Position numbers and translations under genes: made by a program. The notes below the pieces were generated by a model. It saw only the letters and a program-made list of their open reading frames with translations, searched no databases and was not told the DNA's origin. From Roseateles_E cavernae (GTDB lineage: Bacteria; Pseudomonadota; Gammaproteobacteria; Burkholderiales; Burkholderiaceae_C), in NCBI RefSeq assembly GCF_040187885.1, contig NZ_JBDPLH010000012.1, positions 1 through 64,000 on the forward strand: a stretch of 64,000 nt of DNA, written 5' to 3'. The stretch's first letter is position 1. Every line of letters begins with the position of its first letter. Positions 16,260 through 25,909 of this stretch are shown here, in pieces.

Positions 16260-17513
16260 GTGAGCGATAGTGCAGTCCAGCAGCGGCCAGCGGCCGGCAT
16301 GGGCTTCATCATGGTGGCGGTGTTGATCGACATGATCTCGATCGGCCTGATCATCCCGGTGCTGCCGCCGCTGGTGGGCCTGTTTGCCAGCACGCCGTCC
16401 GAGCACACGCTGGCCTATCTGGCCGTGACCTTTGCCTTCGGCATCGCCAACTTCTTCGGTTCGCCCATCCTCGGTGCGCTGTCCGATCGCTACGGCCGCC
16501 GGCCGGTGATGCTGATCGGCTTCTCCGGCCTGGCGCTGAGCTTCTTCGTCACTGCGATGGCCACGGCCTTGTGGATGCTGGTCGTCGTGCGTCTGTTCAG
16601 CGGCGCGATGCAGGCCAATGCGGCGGTGGCCAATGCCTATGTGGCCGATATCAGCGCGCCCGAGGAGCGTGCCAAGCGCTTCGGCATGCTGGGCGCGGCC
16701 TTCGGCATGGGCTTCATCCTCGGTCCGGTGATGGGCGGGCTGCTGGGCGATATCGATCTGCATCTGCCTTTCTATGTGGCCGGCGGCCTGGCGCTGCTGA
16801 ACTGGGTCTATGGCTATTTCGTGCTGCCCGAATCGCTGGCGCCCGAGCATCGCCGCGCTTTCGAGTGGAAGAGCGCCAACCCGGTCAGCGCGTTGAAGAA
16901 GCTCTCCGCACTCAAAGGTGTGGGCTCGTTGGTCTTCGTGATCGCGCTCAGCGGCCTGGCCCAGCTGGTGTTGCACACCAGCTGGGTGCTCTACACCAGC
17001 TTCAAGTTCGGCTGGGGCCCGAAGGACAACGGCCTGTCGCTGTTCGCGGTGGGTGTGATGGCGGTGCTGGTGCAGGGCTTCTTGCTGCCGCATCTGCTGA
17101 AGGCCTTTGGCGCCAAGCGCCTGGTCGTGCTGGGCCTGGCGTCCAGCGTGATCACCAACTTCGTCTGGGGTGCGGCGACCGCCGGCTGGATGATGTACGC
17201 GGTGATCGCATTCAATGTGCTGGGCTTCGCCGCCACCGCCAGCCTGCAAAGCCTGATCTCCAACGCCGCCGACGCCAAGACCCAGGGCCAGACCATGGGC
17301 GCGGTGGCCTCGCTGAACAGCGTGATGGCCGTGCTGGCTCCGGTGCTGGGTTCCGGCCTGATCTATTTCGTCGCCGAACTGCCCCAGGGCGACTGGCGCA
17401 TCGGCGCGCCTTTCTACTTCTGCGCCTTGCTGCAGGCGCTGTCCCTCTTCTTTGCCTGGCGCCATTTCGCCCGCAGCGGCGGCACGGCGGCGCCCTTGGC
17501 ACAAGCTTCTTGA
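16260..17513 (+). CDS. MFS drug/proton antiporter-like transporter (DHA1/TetA type)
   Basis: A 417-residue transporter with twelve predicted membrane helices. Motif A appears as GALSDRYGRRPVM after helix 2, and the TetA-like text GFIMVAVLIDMISIGLIIPVLPP forms helix 1. The start codon is GTG with AAAGGAGAG just upstream. Members of this group export tetracyclines or other small molecules, but the substrate is not predictable. It sits between guaB and guaA, 15 bases before the guaA ATG, so it probably shares a transcript with guaA. Its product might act on a purine-related compound or simply be a passenger. Confidence 0.8.
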   Translation: MSDSAVQQRPAAGMGFIMVAVLIDMISIGLIIPVLPPLVGLFASTPSEHTLAYLAVTFAFGIANFFGSPILGALSDRYGRRPVMLIGFSGLALSFFVTAMATALWMLVVVRLFSGAMQANAAVANAYVADISAPEERAKRFGMLGAAFGMGFILGPVMGGLLGDIDLHLPFYVAGGLALLNWVYGYFVLPESLAPEHRRAFEWKSANPVSALKKLSALKGVGSLVFVIALSGLAQLVLHTSWVLYTSFKFGWGPKDNGLSLFAVGVMAVLVQGFLLPHLLKAFGAKRLVVLGLASSVITNFVWGAATAGWMMYAVIAFNVLGFAATASLQSLISNAADAKTQGQTMGAVASLNSVMAVLAPVLGSGLIYFVAELPQGDWRIGAPFYFCALLQALSLFFAWRHFARSGGTAAPLAQAS

Positions 17514-17528
17514 TGATTGGATTCCACC

Positions 17529-19133
17529 ATGCATGACAAAGTCCTGATCCTCGACTTCGGCTCCCAGGTCACCCAGCTGATTGCGCGCCGGGTGCGCGAG
17601 GCGGCCGTGTATTGCGAGATCCATCCCAACGACGTCTCGGACGAGTTCATCCGCGGCTTTGCGCCCAAGGCCATCATCCTGTCGGGCAGCCATGCCTCGA
17701 CCTATGAGGACCATGAGCTGCGGGCGCCGCAGGCGGTCTGGGATCTGGGCGTGCCGGTGCTGGGCATCTGCTACGGCATGCAGACCATGGCCGTGCAGCT
17801 GGGCGGCAAGGTGGAGTGGAGCGACCACCGCGAGTTCGGCTATGCCGAGGTGCGCGCCCACGGCCACACGGCGCTGCTGAAGGACATCGCCGACTTCACG
17901 ACCGCCGAGGGCCACGGCATGCTCAAGGTCTGGATGAGCCATGGCGACAAGGTCACGGCCCTGCCCGAGGGCTTCAAGCTGCTGGCCTCGACACCCAGCT
18001 GCCCGATCGCCGGCATGGCCAATGAGGAGAAAGGCTATTACGCGCTGCAGTTCCATCCCGAGGTCACGCACACGTTGCAGGGCCAGGCGATGCTGACCCG
18101 CTTTGTGCGCGAGATCGCCGGCTGCAAGGGCGACTGGATCATGGGCGACTACATCGCCGAGGCCGTGGCCAAGATCCGCGAGCAGGTCGGTGACGAGGAA
18201 GTCATCCTGGGCCTGTCCGGCGGTGTCGATTCCTCGGTCGCGGCCGCGCTGATCCATCGTGCCATCGGCGACCAGCTGACCTGCGTCTTCGTCGATCACG
18301 GTCTGCTGCGCCTGAACGAGGGCGATATGGTGATGGACATGTTCGCCGGCAAGCTGCATGCGAAGGTGATCCGTGTCGATGCCAGCGACATGTTCCTCGG
18401 CCAACTGGCCGGCGTGACCGACCCGGAGAAGAAACGCAAGATCATCGGCGGCCTGTTCGTCGACGTCTTCAAGGCCGAGGCGGCCAAGCTGAAGGCCGGC
18501 GATGCCGGCCACAAGGGCGCCACCTTCCTGGCCCAGGGCACGATCTATCCCGATGTGGTCGAGAGCGGCGGCACCAAGACCAAGAAGGCCACGACGATCA
18601 AGAGCCACCACAATGTCGGCGGCCTGCCCGAGCAGCTGGGCCTGAAGCTGCTGGAGCCGCTGCGCGAACTGTTCAAGGACGAGGTGCGCGAGCTGGGCGT
18701 GGCCCTGGGCCTGCCGCCCGAGATGGTCTACCGCCATCCCTTCCCCGGCCCCGGCCTGGGCGTGCGCATCCTCGGCGAGGTGAAGAAGGACTACGCCGAC
18801 CTGCTGCGCCGCGCCGATGCGATCTTCATCGAGGAACTGCGCAACACCAAGGACGAAGCCACCGGCAAGACCTGGTACGAACTGACCAGCCAGGCCTTCA
18901 CCGTCTTCCTGCCGGTCAAGAGCGTGGGCGTGATGGGCGATGGTCGCACCTATGACTATGTGGTCGCGCTGCGTGCGGTGCAGACCAGCGACTTCATGAC
19001 CGCCGACTGGGCCGAGCTGCCCTACAGCCTTCTGAAGCGCACCTCGGGCCGCATCATCAACGAGGTGCGCGGCATCAACCGCGTGACCTATGACGTGAGC
19101 AGCAAGCCGCCCGCGACCATCGAATGGGAGTGA
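17529..19133 (+). CDS. guaA: GMP synthase (glutamine-hydrolysing)
   Basis: A 534-residue enzyme aminating XMP to GMP. The class-I glutamine amidotransferase domain carries the nucleophile in GICYGMQTM and catalytic HPE in LQFHPEVTHT. The ATP pyrophosphatase P-loop GLSGGVDSSVAA follows near residue 230, and the C-terminal dimerisation domain ends in ATIEWE. I use the ATG at 17529 (MHDKVLILDFGSQ). A TTG four codons earlier is rejected. It follows the MFS gene closely and ends at a strong terminator. Confidence 0.96.
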   Translation: MHDKVLILDFGSQVTQLIARRVREAAVYCEIHPNDVSDEFIRGFAPKAIILSGSHASTYEDHELRAPQAVWDLGVPVLGICYGMQTMAVQLGGKVEWSDHREFGYAEVRAHGHTALLKDIADFTTAEGHGMLKVWMSHGDKVTALPEGFKLLASTPSCPIAGMANEEKGYYALQFHPEVTHTLQGQAMLTRFVREIAGCKGDWIMGDYIAEAVAKIREQVGDEEVILGLSGGVDSSVAAALIHRAIGDQLTCVFVDHGLLRLNEGDMVMDMFAGKLHAKVIRVDASDMFLGQLAGVTDPEKKRKIIGGLFVDVFKAEAAKLKAGDAGHKGATFLAQGTIYPDVVESGGTKTKKATTIKSHHNVGGLPEQLGLKLLEPLRELFKDEVRELGVALGLPPEMVYRHPFPGPGLGVRILGEVKKDYADLLRRADAIFIEELRNTKDEATGKTWYELTSQAFTVFLPVKSVGVMGDGRTYDYVVALRAVQTSDFMTADWAELPYSLLKRTSGRIINEVRGINRVTYDVSSKPPATIEWE

Positions 19134-19156
19134 GCTGAGCGCCCCAGCCGCCTGCG

Positions 19157-19184
19157 AAGGGAGTCCATGGGGCTCCCTTTTTTT
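19157..19184 (+). terminator. Rho-independent terminator of guaA
   Basis: AAGGGAG (19157-19163) pairs with CTCCCTT (19173-19179), followed by a run of seven T bases. Confidence 0.85.
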
Positions 19185-19217
19185 GCCGATTGGAGTGTCT
19201 GCCGCGCGAACAAATAA

Positions 19218-19245
19218 GCAATTTCACATGGCGGTGTGAAATTGC
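19218..19245. promoter_or_regulatory. Perfect 11-bp inverted repeat upstream of icd2
   Basis: GCAATTTCACA (19218-19228) and TGTGAAATTGC (19235-19245) are exact inverted copies with a 6-base centre. They are A+T-rich compared with the surroundings and have no T-tract. This is more like an operator for a dimeric regulator than a terminator. It lies 120 bases before the monomeric isocitrate dehydrogenase gene. Confidence 0.6.
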
Positions 19246-19268
19246 AGGAAAATCGCGCGCGTCGCTAC

Positions 19269-19298
19269 GACAAGCGCCGGCTCAGGCCGGCGCTTGTC
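19269..19298. other. Perfect 13-bp GC-rich hairpin upstream of icd2
   Basis: GACAAGCGCCGGC (19269-19281) and GCCGGCGCTTGTC (19286-19298) around a TCAG loop, with no following U-tract. It lies 67 bases before the icd2 ATG, so it would sit in or near the 5' leader. It could be an attenuator, a leader-stability element, or a second terminator backing up the guaA one. Confidence 0.6.
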
Positions 19299-19365
19299 AG
19301 GCCTCATTTGACGACGCGCCCTGCAGCCTGTGCCGGCGGGGCCAACAATTCCAGGACACCGACCC

Positions 19366-21603
<2,238 letters not shown>

Positions 21604-21611
21604 GCTGAGAA

Positions 21612-21634
21612 GGCCGGGCCCTTGCGGCCCGGCC
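21612..21634 (+). terminator. GC-rich hairpin after icd2
   Basis: GGCCGGGCC (21612-21620) pairs with GGCCCGGCC (21626-21634) around CTTGC. There is no U-tract, so termination strength is uncertain. Confidence 0.55.
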
Positions 21635-21671
21635 GATCTCCCGGTCGGTTCGAACTTCTTTCCTGAGTCCC

Positions 21672-22214
21672 ATGTCCAATATCACCGACCGGCTGTTTTT
21701 CGCGATCCGCCCCGAAGCGGCCGCCAGCGAGCGCATCATGGCCCTGCGCAGCCAGCTCTGTGCCGAGCAGGGCCTGACCGGCCCGCTGCAGCCCGCCGAG
21801 CAATTCCTGATCACGCTCCATCATCTGGGTGACTTCGCCCGCTTCCCGCAGGCCCTGGTCGACAAGGCGATGGCCGCGGCCGCATCGCTGGAGGTGCCGG
21901 CCTTCGACATCGTGCTGGACCGCGCCGTCAGCCTGAAACGCCGCGAGCCCAGGCAGCTGCCCTGCGTGCTGCAGGCCGGTGAGCCGCTGGGCCCGCTGAA
22001 AGCCTTGCACGAGGCGCTGGTCAAGGCCTTGAAGGCGGCCGAGCTCTACCGCTACGCCGCCTTCACTCCGCAGCTGACGCTCTTGCAAGACAAGATCCCG
22101 GTCGAGTCGCAGCCGCTCGGGCCGGTCGGCTGGCGGGTCGGCGAGCTGCTGTTGATGAACACCCGGCTCGCCAGCGGTGAACATCAGCAGCTGGCGAGCT
22201 GGCCGCTGAGATAA
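21672..22214 (+). CDS. 2H phosphoesterase (ThpR/LigT) paralogue lacking both catalytic histidines
   Basis: A 180-residue protein of the 2'-5' RNA ligase/cyclic phosphodiesterase superfamily. The fold is recognisable from RLFFAIRP, ITLHHLGDFARFPQ, FTPQLTLL and the C-terminal GEHQQLASWPLR. Active members need two HxT motifs. Here the first reads L46-I-T48 and the second Q134-L-T136, so both histidines are replaced. The next gene is a paralogue with both motifs intact. This copy is therefore probably catalytically dead and may be an RNA-binding or regulatory protein, or a decaying duplicate. The frame is undamaged. Confidence 0.85.
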   Translation: MSNITDRLFFAIRPEAAASERIMALRSQLCAEQGLTGPLQPAEQFLITLHHLGDFARFPQALVDKAMAAAASLEVPAFDIVLDRAVSLKRREPRQLPCVLQAGEPLGPLKALHEALVKALKAAELYRYAAFTPQLTLLQDKIPVESQPLGPVGWRVGELLLMNTRLASGEHQQLASWPLR

Positions 22215-22283
22215 GTCAGAACCCGGCTCCGCCGATCGGGCCGGTCTTTGTCGGCTTCGGCCGCTCCGGCTCTGGCGCGCCCG

Positions 22284-22289
22284 TAGACT
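22284..22289 (+). promoter_or_regulatory. -10-like box directly before the second 2H phosphoesterase gene
   Basis: TAGACT followed by CGGTGC and then ATG. The 6-base spacing and lack of a ribosome binding site suggest a leaderless mRNA. Confidence 0.3.
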
Positions 22290-22295
22290 CGGTGC

Positions 22296-22838
22296 ATGGC
22301 ACCCGACCACCGGCTCTTCTTCGCGCTGTATCCGGACACCGCGACGGCCTTGCGCATTGCCGCGCTGGCTTCGCGGGTGCGCACCGAGCTCGGCCTGAAG
22401 GGGCGGCCGCAGGATTCGCATCGCTTTCACATCACCTTGCATCATCTGGGCGACTTCGTCGGTCTGCCGCAGCGCGAGCGTGCCGCCGCCGAGGCTGCGG
22501 CCGCCACGCTGCGCTGTGCGCCGCTGGCGCTGCATTTCGACCACCTGCTCAGCTTTGAGCGCAAGAACGCCAGGAACCGCCCGCTGGTGCTGGGCGGCGG
22601 CAGCGGGCTGGATGCCGTCAGGCAGCTGCGGCGGCAGCTGGGCGAGGTGCTGGCGCGCGCCGGGCTGGCCAGGCCCGGCAGTTTCACGCCGCATCTGACT
22701 CTTCTTTATGACGATGCGCTGGTGCCGCAGCGGCCGATCGAGGCACTGGGCTGGCGGGCCGACGAGCTGGTGCTGGTCAACAGCCTGATCGGCCAGCATC
22801 GCCATGTGCCGCTGGCGCGCTGGCCGCTGCGCGCCTGA
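22296..22838 (+). CDS. thpR: RNA 2',3'-cyclic phosphodiesterase (2'-5' RNA ligase family)
   Basis: A 180-residue intact 2H phosphoesterase. The two catalytic motifs are H45-I-T47 (RFHITLHHLGDF) and H133-L-T135 (FTPHLTLLYDD), with the usual spacing. The family hydrolyses 2',3'-cyclic phosphates and can reversibly join 2'-5' RNA ends. The physiological substrate is not settled. It is the same length as the upstream paralogue and shares about the same framework, so the pair came from a tandem duplication. They are separated by 81 bases. Confidence 0.88.
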   Translation: MAPDHRLFFALYPDTATALRIAALASRVRTELGLKGRPQDSHRFHITLHHLGDFVGLPQRERAAAEAAAATLRCAPLALHFDHLLSFERKNARNRPLVLGGGSGLDAVRQLRRQLGEVLARAGLARPGSFTPHLTLLYDDALVPQRPIEALGWRADELVLVNSLIGQHRHVPLARWPLRA

Positions 22839-22922
22839 TCGGCCGCGGCTGGTTCCGAAGCACAATCGTCGTTGCCGCCGGCGGCTGGCGCCGGCCTTGA
22901 CGTGCAGCAGGAGAGGGTAGCG

Positions 22923-23126
22923 ATGCGTGCAGCCTTGAGCATTCTTGGCCTGGTGGTGGTCATGGCCATCGTGCTGGCCGTGATGAAAAAACAGGCCACC
23001 CAGCTGGCGCCGGCCGCCGCGCCGACGGCAGCCAGCGCGCCGATCAACGCACCGCAGGCGGTGCGCCAGCAGCTGCAGCAGGCGATGGAGCAGGCCGGCT
23101 CGCGGGCCTCCGACGCTCAGCCCTGA
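22923..23126 (+). CDS. Small single-pass membrane protein
   Basis: A 67-residue protein. An N-terminal hydrophobic segment (ALSILGLVVVMAIVLAVM, residues 3-20) is followed by KK and an Ala/Pro-rich, Gln-rich tail predicted to lie outside the membrane on one side. A good site (GGAGAGG) precedes the ATG at 22923. An upstream ATG at 22872 lacks one. It overlaps the 3' end of the convergent DUF72 gene by 10 bases. I do not recognise a family with certainty, and no function can be assigned. Confidence 0.6.
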   Translation: MRAALSILGLVVVMAIVLAVMKKQATQLAPAAAPTAASAPINAPQAVRQQLQQAMEQAGSRASDAQP

Positions 23127-24142
23127 GCCGGGCAGGGATCGACGATCTCGCGCGCCAGCGCCCGCACCGTCAGCGGCGCGCAGCCCTCGGCCTTGTTGCT
23201 GATGGTCACATAGGCGCGCTGGCCGGCGGCCGTGGTGCCGCGCACGACCTTGGCCAGCAAGGCATGGGTGTGCGGATCGGGGTCGAGGCGCTGGTCGAAA
23301 TCGCCGTAGCGCTTCTGCGCGTCCTCGTAGCCGAAAGGGCCGTGGAGGCGGTTCAGGTTCCAGCGGCAGACCAGCGGGCCGGGCCACAGCGCGCGCAGCA
23401 GCGGCAGCTGCTCCTCGATCGGCGGCAGCTTGGGGTGCAGGCCCAGGCAGTAGGTGGCGCCGGCCTCGCGCAGCACGGCGACGAAGTCCGGACTCAGCCA
23501 CTGCGGGTCTCTGACCTCGACTGCGATCACGCCATCCGGCGCCGCCGGCCGCAGCGCGGGCAGGGCCTTGAGCATCAGGCGCAGCCGCTCCAGCAGCTCG
23601 GGCATGCGCGCCAGCAGGCTGGGCGGCAGCGGGCTCAGCTGGAACACCAGCGCGCCGATCTTGCCGCCCAGGCCTTCCAGCGCCGGCTGCACGAACTCCT
23701 GCACCGCCAGCGCCGGGTTCAGAAAGGCGCTGTTGAGCTGCTTGCCGCGCCCGCTGTCCTCGCTGCGCACCAGCGCATCGGCCACCAGGCTGGGTGCCTT
23801 GACGGTGAAGCGAAAGCCGGCCGGCACCTGCTCGGCATAGCGCTGGTACTGGCTGGCCGTCAGCGGCCGGTAGAAGCCGCGGTCGATGCTGACGGCGCGC
23901 AGCAGCGGCTGCTGGCTGTAGGCAGCCAGGCCGTGCTTGGACAGCAGGCTTTCCGAATAGGACTTGTCCCAGACCAGACCGGCCCAGCCGGGATAGGTCC
24001 AGGAGGAGCTGCCCAGATAGGCCAGCGGCGGCAGCGCGGCCGCCAGCGCCGCCTGCTCTTCATCGATGGGCTGGGGTCGGACCCGTGCGGCGGGCGCCTT
24101 CGCGAGCGGCGGCGCCTCGTCCGGAAACAGTGCATCTTGCAT
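23117..24142 (-). CDS. DUF72 family protein
   Basis: A 341-residue TIM-barrel-like DUF72 (YecE) protein. The family markers are LGSSSWTYPGWAGLVW near residue 45, FRFTVKAP near 110, GALVFQLSP near 165 and VEVRDPQW near 200. The conserved carboxylates of the barrel look present, but the reaction is unknown. The N-terminal 40 residues are an Ala/Pro-rich extension. Its start at 24142 shares a 38-base divergent intergenic region with tadA. TATCCT lies 7 bases upstream on this strand, another possible leaderless start. Confidence 0.8.
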   Translation of the reverse strand: MQDALFPDEAPPLAKAPAARVRPQPIDEEQAALAAALPPLAYLGSSSWTYPGWAGLVWDKSYSESLLSKHGLAAYSQQPLLRAVSIDRGFYRPLTASQYQRYAEQVPAGFRFTVKAPSLVADALVRSEDSGRGKQLNSAFLNPALAVQEFVQPALEGLGGKIGALVFQLSPLPPSLLARMPELLERLRLMLKALPALRPAAPDGVIAVEVRDPQWLSPDFVAVLREAGATYCLGLHPKLPPIEEQLPLLRALWPGPLVCRWNLNRLHGPFGYEDAQKRYGDFDQRLDPDPHTHALLAKVVRGTTAAGQRAYVTISNKAEGCAPLTVRALAREIVDPCPAQG

Positions 24143-24180
24143 GGCCGCGAGGATAGCTGTTGCTACACTGCCCGGCCGTC

Positions 24181-24744
24181 ATGAACACCACCTCTTCCTC
24201 CTCCGCTACCGACGAGTACGCGATGCGCCTGGCGCTGGACCAGGCCCACAACGCCTGGCTGGTCGGCGAGGTGCCGGTGGGCGCGGTCATCATGCGCGCC
24301 GGCCAGGTGATCGCGACCGGCTACAACCGCCCGATCACGACGCATGACCCGACCGCCCATGCCGAGATCGTCGCGCTGCGCCATGCCGCGACCCTGCTGG
24401 GCAATTACCGCCTGCCCGAGTGCGAGCTCTATGTGACCTTGGAGCCCTGCGCGATGTGCGCGATGGCGATGTTGCATGCGCGCCTGAAGCGCGTCGTGTT
24501 CGCCGCGCCCGATCCCAAGACCGGCGTGGCCGGTTCGGTGCTGGACCTGTTTGCCGAAGGCCGGTTGAACCACCACACCTGCATCCAGGGCGGCGTGCTG
24601 GCCGAGCCTGCGGCGCAGCTGCTGCGCGAATTTTTTGCCGAGCGGCGCGAGGCGGCGCGCCAGCGCCGTGCCGCGGCTCGGTCTCAGGAACCCGAGGCCA
24701 TCCCCACCGGCGAGGCCCGCCATCTGGACGACATCCCCCCATGA
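24181..24744 (+). CDS. tadA: tRNA-specific adenosine-34 deaminase
   Basis: A 187-residue zinc enzyme converting A34 of tRNA-Arg(ACG) to inosine. The deaminase motifs are H60-A-E62 and P-C90-AM-C93, giving the zinc ligands and proton shuttle. A basic C-terminal tail (RREAARQRRAAARSQ) is longer than in E. coli TadA and may bind tRNA. I start at the ATG at 24181. A start at 24160 would cut into the divergent promoter. The stop overlaps the next ATG in an ATGA arrangement. Confidence 0.92.
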   Translation: MNTTSSSSATDEYAMRLALDQAHNAWLVGEVPVGAVIMRAGQVIATGYNRPITTHDPTAHAEIVALRHAATLLGNYRLPECELYVTLEPCAMCAMAMLHARLKRVVFAAPDPKTGVAGSVLDLFAEGRLNHHTCIQGGVLAEPAAQLLREFFAERREAARQRRAAARSQEPEAIPTGEARHLDDIPP

Positions 24745-25691
24745 GCAACACCCTGACTCTTTTCACCCCCGCCGGCGTGCTGGCCCAGGCGCAGCCGCTC
24801 AAGCGTGCCGCCAAGCGCCTGGCCAAGCTGGGCTTCGAAGTCGGCATCGACGCCGATGCGCTGGCCAAGCACCAGCGCTTTGCCGGCGATGACGCGACCC
24901 GGCTGGCGGCGCTGCACCGCGTGGCCAAGGCGGCGCCCAGTATCGCGATGGCCAGCCGCGGCGGCTACGGCATGACACGGCTGCTGGACGCGATCGACTG
25001 GAAGCTGCTGGCCCATAGCGTCGAACACGGCACGCGCTGGGTCGGTCACAGCGATCTGACGGCCTTGCATCTGGGCCTGCTGGCGCACACCAAGTCGCCC
25101 AGCTGGGCCGGCCCGCTGGCCTGCTACGACTTCGGCCGCAGCGCGGAGGAGGGTGGGGTCGATGATGTGACCCAGGACTGCTTTGTCGAGGCCATGGACG
25201 GGCTGCTGGAGGCGGTGGGCTTTCGCTGCGAGGCCGGTCATGACGGCTTCGAGGCCCGCGGCGTTCTGTGGGGCGGCAATCTCTGCGTGCTGAGCTCGAT
25301 GCTGGGCACGCCGCATTTCCCCAAGGTCAAGGGCGGCATCCTGTTTCTCGAAGACGTCAACGAACACCCCTACCGGGTCGAGCGCATGCTGCTGCAGCTG
25401 CAGCAGGCGGGTGTGCTGGACGCGCAGAAGGCCATCATCCTGGGCGAGTTCAGCGACTGGAAGAAGTCGCCGCTGGACCGCGGCTACACGCTGAAGACCG
25501 CGATCGAGGCGGTGCGCGCGCGCAGCAAGACGCCGATCTTCACCGGCCTGCCTTTCGGCCATGTGCCGACCAAGGTCAGCCTGCCGGTCGGTGTCAAGGT
25601 GGACATGCTGGTGCAGGGCCGCGAGGCCTTGCTGGCCTGGGGTGGCGATCAGCACCAGGGTCATCAGCATCACGAGCACCACCACCATTGA
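24741..25691 (+). CDS. ldcA: LD-carboxypeptidase (S66 family) with a His-rich C-terminal tail
   Basis: A 316-residue cytoplasmic peptidase of the S66 family that removes the terminal D-Ala from murein tetrapeptides during recycling. The nucleophile serine is in IAMASRGGYGMTRLL near residue 72, with the partner Glu in FLEDVNEHPYR and the His in FGHVPTKVSLPVG. Translation is coupled to tadA. Unusually, the protein ends in a tail (HQGHQHHEHHHH) with eight histidines in twelve residues. This is a likely metal-binding appendage and absent from the E. coli enzyme. Confidence 0.9.
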   Translation: MSNTLTLFTPAGVLAQAQPLKRAAKRLAKLGFEVGIDADALAKHQRFAGDDATRLAALHRVAKAAPSIAMASRGGYGMTRLLDAIDWKLLAHSVEHGTRWVGHSDLTALHLGLLAHTKSPSWAGPLACYDFGRSAEEGGVDDVTQDCFVEAMDGLLEAVGFRCEAGHDGFEARGVLWGGNLCVLSSMLGTPHFPKVKGGILFLEDVNEHPYRVERMLLQLQQAGVLDAQKAIILGEFSDWKKSPLDRGYTLKTAIEAVRARSKTPIFTGLPFGHVPTKVSLPVGVKVDMLVQGREALLAWGGDQHQGHQHHEHHHH

Positions 25692-25810
25692 GACCTGACT
25701 TTCGTCATCCCCGGAATATGGGGTGACTGCTGGTATCCCCGGGCCGGGCTTGCGCCGCCGCGACCAGCACAACCGATATGATGCAGGCCTTGCCTCCAGA
25801 GCACGCGGTC

Positions 25811-25844
25811 ACGAGCCGCCGGTGCCGGAGGCTCGTTGTTTTTC
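25811..25844 (+). terminator. Terminator or leader attenuator before the peptide ABC operon
   Basis: ACGAGCC (25811-25817) pairs with GGCTCGT (25830-25836). CCGG repeats in the loop allow an inner stem, and TTGTTTTTC follows. A TATGAT -10-like box at 25777-25782 lies upstream, so this could terminate ldcA or attenuate the ABC operon. Confidence 0.6.
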
Positions 25845-25909
25845 ATTGCCGCCGCGCCGACACCTTACGCAGGTGCCGGTCTGCGATGGCCGCTCTGGAG
25901 GGGTTTTAC

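Noticed and set aside
17517..17528. TTG start four codons upstream for guaA
   Set aside because: The normal family N-terminus begins at the ATG at 17529, and the extra residues are not conserved-looking.
16239..18737. Antisense frame of about 830 codons opposite the MFS gene and guaA
   Set aside because: Composition is of the shadow type (many His, Gln, Arg, Ala) with no recognisable domain, and the sense genes are certain.
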